Source: Teratosphaeria epicoccoides
Lineage: Eukaryota > Ascomycota > Dothideomycetes > Mycosphaerellales > Teratosphaeriaceae
Assembly: GCA_021401465.1 (NCBI GenBank)
Contig: JADDMT010000089.1
Span: forward strand, 59,164 to 123,163
Direction: 5' to 3'
Length of the DNA stretch: 64,000 nucleotides
The position numbers were made by a program, and so were the translations under genes. The notes under the pieces were generated by a model. It worked only from the letters and a program-made list of their open reading frames with translations. It had not been told where the DNA came from and did no database searches. Shown here in pieces: positions 42,942 to 53,089 of this stretch (the stretch's first letter is position 1; the number at the start of each line of letters is the position of its first letter).

Positions 42942-44035
42942 CCTGCTGCTGACCCAATGTCGGAAGTGTGCGAGTGTCAAGGGATGTGGATGCAGGTGAT
43001 GGCAAAATTTTGACGCACGAATGCAGACGTGTGGTCAGGGCTTTGGGTAAATCTTGCTGTTCGCTCTGTCCGCTTTCGATCGCCAAGTCTGACGATCAAC
43101 ACTCGAAACGATGCGCCTGTCAGCACATCCGCGGTCTCACCAGTCGCTGACCATCCGACCAGCTCCCATATCCACGAAAGCGGCTACATGACAAAGCGAA
43201 GCCTTCCCTACCGACCGAAAGGAAAAATCTTCCACTTGCGACCCAAGACCTACCTGGAACTCCCACGTATCCCTTAGCCAACCCATCAACCAACCAGCAA
43301 AAAATGAAGCTGGCGACCAGTCGCCTGATTAGTTGCCAAGGCCAGGCACATTCCCAAGGACCTATCCCAGCCCTCCAATCTCAAGCCATTGATCCAGTGA
43401 CCGCTCAGCTGGATCCACCATGCAGGTCTGATCCCGTTTTCACTTGATGGAGGATGAGCATGAAAATATCGAGTACACAATCGCAGTTTCGTGAGCCGAC
43501 ATGGGTCGTATTGTCGTGGGTAGAAGATATCTGCTACTGGGTAGCTCTCCGTTGTTCATGGCGACAAGGTTCTCAAGATCTCGTGATGATATATCAACAC
43601 CTGTCTCCATTGCCCTCCTCCGCTGCCGCTCCCCTATTTGTACCGATTATCCCGTCGCGTCGGCGGCTATCACGTTATCGACAGATGTATCCTTCTCTGC
43701 CGGCTATCTTATCAACCAACGCATTCACATGACAAAGTGGCGTTTGCTTTTGGATTGATTTCCATTGTTGCTCGTTATCTTACTGCCCCTTCTTAACCAC
43801 GTCTCTGCGTTGCTCTACGACCGGAATTGTTTGCACGCCGGGCTGCTCGAAAACATGAACATTGGGAATCCGCTACCTGGGATATCTTACAAAGATAACG
43901 CTCTATCCACCCTCTATGCCGGTTGTGCCTGATGATGAAATGCCAAGCTAATGCAGAAATCTCGACAGTCCAGCATATCTACACTATCTCCTCATCATTC
44001 CTGCTCCAACCTCCACCACATCCTCACCATCACAC
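42942..44035. other. Intergenic, nothing recognised
   Basis: About 1.1 kb between the BTB gene start and the IDH1 stop. Only short frames without signal peptides or domains. Confidence 0.35.
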
Positions 44036-45196
44036 CTACAAGTTCTTGATAACTGCACCGGCATACTCATGCGTTTTTGCCTTTCCACCCAAGTCACCTG
44101 TAATGGTCTTGCCATCCGCCAACGTCTTGAAGATGGCAGACTGAATCTTGTCTGCGTGGGAGTACAGACCCATATGTTGCAACATCATGATCGAAGACAA
44201 CAGCAAGGCAGTCGGGTTTGCGAGAGCCTTGCCAGCGATATCTGGAGCGGAACCGTGAACAGCTTCGAAGATGGAGCACTCGTCGCCAATATTTCCTGAT
44301 GGAGTAAGACCAAGACCACCGATAAGACCGGCACACATGTCGGAGAGAATGTCACCGTAGAGGTTGGGCATGACGAGAACTTTGTCGTTGTATGGGGTCG
44401 GGTCTGAGACGATCTTCAAACAGGCGTTGTCCAGCAGCTCAGAGTCGAACTCGACGTTCGGGTACTCCTTAGCAATATCCCTTGCTAGCCGGAGGAAGAG
44501 GCCGTCGCTCATCTTCATGATGGTGGCCTTGTGTACGACCCTGACTTTTGGCTTGCCAACATCCTGGGCATATTGGAAAGCGAAGCGTAGCACACGCTCG
44601 GAAGCCTCCTTTGTGATGAGTTTGATGGATTGCACGACGCCATCCACAACGACGTGCTCAATGCCAGAGTACTCGCCCTCGGTGTTCTCACGAATGAGCA
44701 CAGTGTCCACATTGTCGTATGGTGTCTTGTAGCCCTGGATGCTCTTGCAAGGTCGCACGTTTGCGAACAGGTTGAACGTCCTCCGCAGCGTCAAGTTCAA
44801 TGAGACGTGGCCCTTGCCGACCGGTGTGGCCAAGGGACCCTTGAGCGCAATGTAGTTTCTCGTGATGCTGTCGATGGCCTCGTCCGGGATCACCTGCTTG
44901 CCGTCCTTGAATTGCGGCGTCACATCTATGGGTTCCCACTTGATAGGCGCATTGGCAGCGCTGAAGATATCCTTGACTGATTGTGAGATCTCGGGGCCAA
45001 TACCGTCTCCTTCAATCAGCGAGACGGTGTATTTGCCGTCGCTGCCCTTGGTGCCGGGGAATTTGGCGACCTTTTCGCTTTCAGGCGTTGTCGCATAAGA
45101 TCGGAGGGTTTGTGTCGCGCAGGCTGGTCGCAGGGTTCGTGGAGCTTGTCGCGGGAGGGTTTGCCGCGCTGCGAGAGCGCAGCGGCTGGCAAGCAT
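44036..45196 (-). CDS. IDH1: NAD-dependent isocitrate dehydrogenase subunit 1, mitochondrial
   Basis: Single exon of 386 residues from the ATG at 45196. Residues 1-35 (MLASRCALAARQTLPRQAPR...) form a mitochondrial presequence. Core motifs: VSLIEGDGIGPEI, the substrate loop NLTLRRTFNLFANVRP, DTVLIRENTEGEYSG, KMSDGLFL, and LVMPNLYGDILSDMCAGLIGG. The protein then reads EAVHGSAPDIAGKALANP, and ends AGAVIKNL. The sequence is closer to the regulatory IDH1 subunit than to catalytic IDH2. With IDH2 it forms the octamer of the TCA cycle that oxidises isocitrate and is controlled by AMP and citrate. Confidence 0.96.
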   Translation of the reverse strand: MLASRCALAARQTLPRQAPRTLRPACATQTLRSYATTPESEKVAKFPGTKGSDGKYTVSLIEGDGIGPEISQSVKDIFSAANAPIKWEPIDVTPQFKDGKQVIPDEAIDSITRNYIALKGPLATPVGKGHVSLNLTLRRTFNLFANVRPCKSIQGYKTPYDNVDTVLIRENTEGEYSGIEHVVVDGVVQSIKLITKEASERVLRFAFQYAQDVGKPKVRVVHKATIMKMSDGLFLRLARDIAKEYPNVEFDSELLDNACLKIVSDPTPYNDKVLVMPNLYGDILSDMCAGLIGGLGLTPSGNIGDECSIFEAVHGSAPDIAGKALANPTALLLSSIMMLQHMGLYSHADKIQSAIFKTLADGKTITGDLGGKAKTHEYAGAVIKNL

Positions 45197-45576
45197 CGTG
45201 GCGGAATGCTTGCTGGGGCGGGGAGTAGTGGGTGGTGGTGGTGGTGGTGGTGTTGAGTGTAGGGTAGAGGTAACCAGTGGTTGGTTTTGCTGCAGTATCA
45301 AAAAAAGCCTCGGAAGCTCTGGGCTGCGGCCGAAGTCGCGGATCGGCTCTGGCGAACTCTTTTCCTACGTGTACTCAATGGTTGCGGCTAAAATTGCTTG
45401 ACGCCTCAGGCTGTCACGATCTCATCATCCCGTACAGCATCTCACACATTTCGACTTCCATCTTCCATACAATACATGTATCTCACGCAAATGAATCTTT
45501 ATTGTAGTATTACATTATCCTGATTACGGTAAAAGTCCATGAACCGAGACGCCATGGAATGTGCTACCCAACTCTC
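45197..45576. promoter_or_regulatory. Upstream region of IDH1
   Basis: 380 bp between the IDH1 start and the stop of the PAN-like gene, on the same strand. Contains a GGT microsatellite in the probable 5' leader of IDH1. Confidence 0.4.
45230..45253. repeat. GGT trinucleotide microsatellite
   Basis: About eight perfect GGT units, 35-57 bp upstream of the IDH1 start codon. Confidence 0.9.
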
Positions 45577-48500
45577 TCAAATTAACCACGCACCGCCGAC
45601 CAAAGAAGCATTATGAGACTGCATACGCGTCACGAACGCCGGCTGAGTACAGCCCGCATCGCAGGTCACAGTCGTGGTATCCATCACCGTCGTCGTCCGG
45701 TTGGGAGCCGCGCATTGAGTCACGTAGACCGTGCTCAGGGGCGCGGGGAAAGTGCTGATGGGAGTCGCGGCCGAAGCAGAATCAGCTCGCCGGGCCGCCG
45801 TGTAGTTCTTCGCCGGCATGGCGCCCGTGATCGCAGTGTAGAGAATACACTCGCCAACCGGGTTGTACGAGATGCCGACGCACGAGTTGCCAAGTGAATC
45901 GCAACTGGCGAAACACGATTCCAATGTTGGTGGGGCAGCCTCCTGCCTTCTTTGCACGAAGCGCAGATATTGCAGAGCAGACTCCATATCATCACCTTCT
46001 TTCAGCCGCACAGTCTGATTGGTCGCGGCAGACTGAAGAGTGCCATAGAAAGCCTCATTGCAGGCGATGCCATAGACCTGGGTCTGCGCATCCGTGTAGT
46101 TCCTCCCGTCGTAGGCTGGACACAGAACAGTCGAGTTCGTTGTCGGCTCGGTCACAGCGCTGGTAGGACCGGACACTTTGCGCGCAGCCGTAAAGCCAGG
46201 CTGATATGCAAGAGAGTCTAGCGTCGAAAAGAGCATACAGGTACCCCCGGCGGCAAATGAGAAGCCAACGCATTCCAAGGAGGCATCGCAGGCGTCCAAA
46301 CATCCCGACAGCGCAGTCGTGCTGTCCTGACGACGAGACAGCTGCGAAGAACCAATCAGGTTGCCCATATAGGCTTGATCGCAGTTGATGCCGTACGTGC
46401 CCCCGTCGCCATCGGTAAAATTTGCGCCATTGTACGCTGGGCAAGCTGAATTCGAAGCTGAAGCTGCCGTGGCGGTCGAGCCGGTTGTACTGTCGGTGGC
46501 GTTCAAAGAGGTCAAGGAAGTGAGCGAGCTTGCAGCACTGTAGCTGGCGGTGGCGTTCAAAGAGGTCAAGGAAGTGAGCGAGCTTGAAGCACTGTAGCTG
46601 GCGGTGGCGCTAAAAAAGGTCAAGGAGCTGAGTGGACTTGGAGTCGACGATGTGCTTGTCAGGGCGCTCGATAGGTTGGTGGTTGTGGCAGTAGAGAAAT
46701 ATGCTAGCGTCGACGTGTTGAGTATTGCAATTGATGAGGCAGACGTCACTGTAGAAGCTGCTGGGACCGAAAAATTCGAATTCGGGATACTCGTAGCACT
46801 GACGGAAGCAGTGGACGAGAGGGTTGGCCCAGTACTGGAAAAGGTCGAGTTCAGCAAAGGTGAAGAGATTAAACTCGACATGGTAGTGGACGTCAAGTTT
46901 GCTGAGCCAGACGGTAGAACGTTTGCGGCTTGTAATCATAAGCAGGTCAGTCAGTTGCCTTACGGATGTTGGCGCCACGCATGGAAATTGGCTGATGGGG
47001 CAAATAGGCGGTCTATACTCACCGGTAGTGCTCAATGTTGTAGGGGAGCTCAACGAGGTTGACGTCGATAGGCTGAGCGGAATATCCGTTGTCGAGTTGT
47101 AAGTGACGGGCGTGGACGAGCTGAACTGTGAGGAACTGGAGCTCGATGCAGACGCAACAGCAGCAGAGCCTGTGGACGAGGATTCCAAAGTTGAAGACGC
47201 CGACTGGCTTGTTGAAGAGCTGAATGCAATGTCTGAGCTGCTTTCGGAGACACTTGATGCGGACGAGGATGACGAGGATGACAAGGATGCAACTGTTGTG
47301 GAGTTCGCGCTGGCCAAAGCCGTATCTGATGCTGCTGTGGTTGTGGCTTCTACACTTGTCGTGGCCGTGCTGCTCGCAGCACCAGCAACACGCCGGGCAC
47401 CAATCGCTGTACCGCTTGATGCGCTACCAGTGCTCTCTCCGTCCGTGCTTGAAAGCTGCTGACAATTGCCGGATTGATAGTTAACAGCATTGCAGTCAGG
47501 ATTTGCGTCGCATTGCGTCAGGCAAGCTGGAAGACTACCAGCGCTACTCTGTCGCACTACGAGCTCGCCGACCTCCCTTTTTGTGAGGACAGATCCAGTG
47601 TATTCAATGTTGCCTTCAAATGTCAGTCTGCGCTCGATCCGGCATTTGAGTTTCAGGACTTACAAGTTACGTTCCATGTCAACTCGTACGGGTTTGGTGA
47701 GAAGCAGAACGTATCATTGATGAAGTCGGGCAGACAAAAGAATTCGTCCGGGCAGAATGTCAGTGTAGACAGGTCCGGTATGATTGTCGCGATGGACGGA
47801 ATTGTCAGACTGGGCAACAGAGTGGTAAGATCTTCAACCTCGGACAGGATGGACGTGACGTCCAATAGACTGGTCAGATCGCCAACGACTGAGGTCACAT
47901 CAAGGAGACTTGTGAGAGCTCCAAGATCAGACGTGATGTCGAGGAGGCTGGTCAGGGCGGCAATATCAGAGGTGATTCCTAGAAGGCTGGTCAACGCTTC
48001 GACCTCCGACAGTGGTAGGTCGGACGTAATGGCCAGCAGACTGGTCAGGTCTTGGATCTCCGACAGAACAGTCGTGACGTCGAGGAGACTAGACAGGCCC
48101 GTGGTTATGTCCAGCAGACTGGAAAGAGGAATGTCGGTGGTGATATTTGTGAGTCCGGAGAGAACAGTCGTAATGTCGAGCACTGTGGAGAGATCAATGC
48201 TAGGAGTGATCGAGAGAAGACTTGACAAGTCGACTGAGCTTGTGATGCCGAGTAGACTGGTGACATCAACGGGGATGGCAGTGGTCTGGATGATAGTGCT
48301 ATCATTCAAGATCGACGTTATCTCCAAGGGTATGGATGTCGTAAGCGCTATTGGGACGCCAGATGTTATGTCGATGGGCAATGAGGTGGTAAGAGATACG
48401 TCAAGACTTGTCGCCGTCGCAAGCGCAGAAATGGCATTGGGAACCAGCGTAGACAAGGCATCGTCCGTCAATGTCGCTATCGTGGCTATACCCAATCCCC

Positions 48501-50281
48501 AGATCGTAGAGCCTGAGCTGTCTGTACCAATATCGACCGGAGAGAGCTCCAGAGGGTTGACATCAGTCGTGTTCGCAGGAGCTATAGCTGACGTGAGATC
48601 GCCGACGAGATCTGCGCTTGAAGTTGGCGTCGACAGCAAGGCGGAGGTAAGCCCGCCCAGAAGACCAGCAGCAGAGGATGAAGATGTGGGTGCGGCTGCG
48701 ACGAAACGGCCAGCGATGGCGCCTGCTGCTGTAACGGTGCCAGTGACGGAGCTGAAGATCGTGCATGATCCTGAGCCGTCGTAGTTGTAGGCAATGCAGC
48801 CAGTGGCAGTATCACACAGTGTAGCGCAACCGTCGTATGAAGACTCTGCTGTCTGTCTCTTCCGTTTGACGATCTGCGAATTAATCGCAACGCCTTCGTA
48901 CGCAACACCACATTGGACGTCGTAAATGGAGCCACTGCTATCCGCGCAAGCTGACACAGTGGCTTGGGCACAGAGGGCGGCGGTTGTGGTGGGACATGGA
49001 GGTGCTGAGCTGACACTGCTCGCCGAGGTTGTCGAAGTGAGTATCGCACCAACTTCACTTAAAAGGCCGCCACCGGTTGTACTAGAGGCAGCAGCCGTTG
49101 TGCTTGAGCCAGCGAGCGCGCTCCCCAAGCCTCCGAGAAGACCGGCGCTACTGGAAGAGCTGCTGGTGGTGCTTCGAGAAACTGTGTTTGTAGTCGTGGA
49201 AGATCCGCCTAGTATTCCACCTGCAAGGCTTGTCAGTGACGCTACTAAATCGCTTGCGTCCTATCCTCACCCAAGAGGCCAGCATTACTGCTTGAGCTGC
49301 TTGATACTGCAAGCGCAGTCGAGCTACTTGCAGCTGCGGTGCTTGATTTTGCAGTGGAGGGATTCACGATACTGCCTGCAGGATACTGTGTAAGTATCGC
49401 TATCCACTGAATTGAACTGTATCATACCTAGTATGCCGCTGTCCGCAGACGATGAGCTAGTTATCGCCGCTTGTGTATTCGTAGATACTGCAGCGGTTCC
49501 AGAGCTTGTGGTCGTGGAGGAAGCTCCCAAAATACCACCCAGGAGACCGGCTGCAGAAGAAGATGACGAGGTAGTCGATGCTCCAGCCGTTGAAGTCAAG
49601 ATAATTACGGAGCTGCTTGAGCTCAAGGCAGCACTCGCAGTCGTTGACGTCGTGGACGAGCTCAAAAGGCCGCCGAGAAGGCTGCCACTTGATGTGCTTG
49701 GAGTGGAAGACGATCGCGAAGCAATTGAAGTGCTACTGCTGAGACTAGAGCTTGAGCTTACGGCAGCGCTCACAGACGATGTTGAGCTGCTGACGCTTGT
49801 AGACGTGGTCGATGAGCCTCCCAACAGTCCGCCTAGAAGGCCCCCATTCGATGAGCTGGAGCTCAAGCTTTGGCTTGAAATAGAGCTGGACGAGGACGAT
49901 GACAGCGGCGTAGTGGAGGCGGCGCTGGAGGACGTAGCGGCATTCGCAGATTGCCCAATTAGTCCCGCATTCGTGTTCGCTGACGAAGACGACGAGGTGC
50001 TAGATGTCGCTATGAAGGCGTCAGCGATCGTGCTCTATCGATGTAATCATCCAAGGCTTGGCAGGCATGATGACATCTGCCGTCGAAGCTGGGTGCACGA
50101 TCATTGTCGAGCGAGATATCCATATGGCATTCGAGCAAAAAGAAGACGTACTTCTCGATGTGGTACTGGACGTGCTGCTCGTGGTGCCCGCCCCACCCAA
50201 GACGCCACTGAGAAGCTGACCCTTGGACCCATTGAAGACCACAGCCAGAGCGCAGATGCCGAGAATCAACTCGCGACCCAT
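45577..50281 (-). CDS. Giant secreted Ser/Thr-rich protein with four PAN/Apple-like modules
   Basis: Six exons: 50152-50281, 50009-49428, 49375-49271, 49220-47664, 47613-47023 and 46928-45577. Introns are 142, 52, 50, 50 and 94 bp, and the total is 1438 residues with every phase consistent. Signal peptide MGRELILGICALAVVFNGSKG. Residues about 45-345 are Ser/Thr-rich with GLLGG repeats. PAN-like modules, with the CxxxC...CxxxxY pattern, lie near 347-440, 792-850, 1150-1245 and 1260-1370; examples are YDVQCGVAYEG and SGCLDACDASLECVGFS. Residues about 500-770 carry LTSLLDVTS repeats. Likely heavily O-glycosylated and cell-wall or matrix associated. No GPI tail, so adhesin or carbohydrate-binding roles are inference. 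Confidence 0.78.
46501..46608. repeat. Perfect tandem pair, 54 bp units
   Basis: 46501-46554 and 46555-46608 differ at one base (GCA versus GAA). They encode a duplicated SASSLTSLTSLNA-type segment of the PAN-like protein; very recent duplication. Confidence 0.92.
47814..48140. repeat. Imperfect 39-bp repeats encoding LTSLLDVTS units
   Basis: In the PAN-like protein the units ALTSLLGITSDIA, ALTSLLDITSDLG and ALTSLLDVTSVVG follow each other with a 13-residue period, flanked by looser copies (DLTSLLAITSDLP and similar). Confidence 0.8.
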
Positions 50282-51280
50282 GTCTCTCAAATGACGGACG
50301 CCAGCTCTGGTGACTCGAGCAAGGACCGCGAGAGCATCGATATAGCATAAACGCTAGAACGCAATGTTGTGCATTCATCTACATTCCAGTCCGCATCCTG
50401 CACAGACCATCGCGTCTGGAAGGCTCGCGGTACCGTAATCTCGCCAGTTCCGCAATGATCAACATCTGCTGGACCAGTAGGGACAGCTGTCATCTCACGT
50501 GCTGAGGGTGCACAACAGCACAGACTCAGGCTGGCCAGAAGTGTCCCTGCACTTCAGGGAAAAGCAAGGCATATCGTGTACTTGAAAGCCGAGTGAAGCT
50601 GTCTCCAGTGACATATGAGCGGTGTTTCGAGCCCTCACAGACTCTCCCTCACCTTGCACACTGGCTCAACATGGACGCAATCTGGAAATATCATTGGCGC
50701 AATCTTTCTCAACTCATATCTGCACCTTGCTGCGTCCCGTATCTCGGCATCCCGATCACGTCTGTAAGCCGTCTGCTTCGGGATTTCCACGCAGGAGCCG
50801 TAGCTGCACCTTCATTGCTTTGGAATGCCAGCCAATCTTAGCTGCTCCACCTGAGTATAGCACAATTCCCATGGATGCACCAGCTTGATATGCATCTTCA
50901 TCCTGCTTTGCAAATGTAGGAAGCGTAACACAAACAGCTGGAAAAGACTCCCAGAGGGAACTGATGTGAAGGTGCAGGGTGCCGAGATTGTCAGATGTAT
51001 TTCACACAAAACGAGTTGCAGGATGGTATGCGGAATTGTTTTAAGTGTCCGTGGCACGTCCGACAGTGCATAGTGACATTCCAGTGTTCGTTCCAGATCT
51101 CGATATCGGATCATCCATCACGTGATCTTCTTCGCCACGACACGCTCCGGCGACGCTTCTCGAATGCCTGATCCTGGCAGACGGTGAACTCATGTCCAAA
51201 CCTGTACGCACCTCTCTTGGTAGCACTGCTCATTCTCGCCTAGACAATTCTAATCTACAAACATGTCGAGGCTATGCTTT
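50282..51280. other. Intergenic, nothing recognised
   Basis: About 1 kb upstream of the PAN-like gene; only short frames. Promoter of that gene should be at its left end. Confidence 0.35.
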
Positions 51281-52687
51281 CTACCCTCTGATGCACAAGG
51301 GAGTCGATGCTACGTCCCGCACACATTCGAATTGCACACTCAGGTTGGGATACTTCGAATTGCAAAGATCGAAAAGCTGCTGACACTTCCCACATAGATC
51401 TGATTTGCTGACCGTGATGATGGGCTGCGGCACATAAGGTGGCATGAGCGGTTCAAACTCCGACAAGTCATCCGCACCTTGCTCATCCAGTGGTTCCAAG
51501 GAGTGATGATCGATGAGGTACGCAAGCAAGTGAGGCTCAACATGCGATGCCGCTGCTCTGTCGACCGGCAGGCTGAGTGATTTGCGCAGAGCTTCTGCTT
51601 TGTCCGTCCACTTCCTGTTATCCAGCACATTGGGCCAACCAGTGTGAGAGGACCCGCTCATAGAGTTGATGAAAGGATAAGTATGTCCACGGTCGAGCGT
51701 GGCAAAGGCTTCCTGTGTTTGCAGTCCGTATGGTCCCTGTGGTGGCTCCAGAATGACCTGTTGTCGAAGCACCTCGAGCTTGCCTTCGGCCGTGCGACCG
51801 AAGAACGCACGCCGCTGCAGCGACTCACTGACCCTGGGCTGCACCACAGGTGGCGAATGTCGCCTCGTCAGGGTTTCAATCTGTCGACGGTGCTCATCGG
51901 CATCAGGAGGCTCGCGATATGCGCCGCCGGCTCGGTCCGCCCTCTTCCTCTTGCCTCCACGAGCGCGGTCCGACCATAATGTTGACTTCGTGAATCGAGT
52001 CTCCGTTCTGGTGCAGCTACCGGACTGTGTCTAAGCTGCGCTCCTCGGCCGCTGCAATCGAAACACCCGTATCGCCATCTCCGTCGACTGAGCCCACCAG
52101 CCGATCGCTGGCGTATTTGCGAAAAAGCCATGCGAGTTGTCTCGTGTCCGTCGAAGCGCAATACGAGAAATATCGAATCCGGCGATATTTCGAGTCTTCG
52201 GATAGCGCGCTCAGAACCTTCTCGTTAGACACTCCGCCCTCAAGGCTGAGCCCTTCCAAACCACTACGAAGGACCTCGTCCTCCTTGTCAGAATCGTCCA
52301 TGGTACAAATGACTTGGCGCTGCGCTTCGTACTGAGGAAGCAAAGTCCTACCTTCCCATACACCTGTGATCGGAACGGAAACCGTGCCTTCAGCCTGTAC
52401 GCTCATGACCTTTTCTGCCGCCCGATCGACCTCCCAACCATACCCGGACGTCACTGGGTCATCGCAACCTGGGATACCGGCAAGTAGCTGCCTCCATTCA
52501 GAGAGTCACTTTGCCTCCAGATGCCAGCCTTGCTCAATGCCGCGAGTGTACGTGTCCCACGGTGTAGAACATCAGCAACGATGCTATGGCCGTGGGTATA
52601 TAGACAGTAGGGACAAAGTGCTCGAAGTGTGCTGCTTTCCCATTGCAGGACGACAGCTTTAGGTAGGTCCGGCTTAGGCTTGTTCAT
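51281..52687 (-). pseudogene. Ankyrin-family hypothetical gene with several breaks
   Basis: Starts MNKPKPDLPKAVVLQWESS with a CPYCLYTH zinc-like pair, as in a fungal family of zinc-ribbon plus ankyrin hypotheticals. The family block LLAGIPGCDDPVTSGYGWEVDR lies in another frame from about 52490. The ankyrin part reads to LDTVR, then TAG at 52017-52019 where Trp is expected. It continues LHQNGDSIHEVN in the same frame, then HYGRTALVEA one base shifted (51975-51983). Most of the ankyrin repeats are missing. A further shift leads to an intact tail at 51281-51847, ending with CGKCQQLFDLC. Introns could explain one break but not the TAG and the single-base slip so close together. Confidence 0.65.
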
Positions 52688-53089
52688 GGTAATTGCCGTG
52701 TCCGCGACTATTACAAGTCCGTGATCCACAGTGCTGAAAGAGCTGCCCGTAAATATTGATGCTGCTCGGTGGCGACATGGGAAGCGCGCAAACGTGTGCT
52801 GCAGGCAGATTTGGTGGGCAGCAGTTCCTGCTGCAACAGCGCCAAGGACCTTCTTGCATCTGGCGTGCAAATGAGGCGCCACAAACAGAGCGCCTTTGCA
52901 TAAACGAAGGATTGGCCAGGGCAGGAAACCAGAACTTTTGTTTGGGTGCCGTCTTCTTCCTTGGTTCGCTTGTCCGCTGTACTATGCAGGCCTGTCCGGA
53001 CTTCTGGGAACAATGGAGACAACGGTCTCGTCAAAGTCCGGTCCACACCCACATGTATGTCTGTTCATACTCATACGTCTCTGTACATA
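52688..53089. other. Intergenic, nothing recognised
   Basis: About 400 bp between the ankyrin pseudogene start and the BMS1 stop on the same strand. Confidence 0.3.

Noticed and set aside
47474..48784. Long plus-strand frame of 436 codons
   Set aside because: Shadow of the repetitive Leu/Thr/Ser array of the PAN-like gene on the minus strand; its repeated RRLVR units mirror the 39-bp repeat.
49412..50350. Plus-strand frame of 312 codons rich in Glu/Val
   Set aside because: Antisense of the Ser/Thr-rich exons of the PAN-like gene; no start context and no domain.
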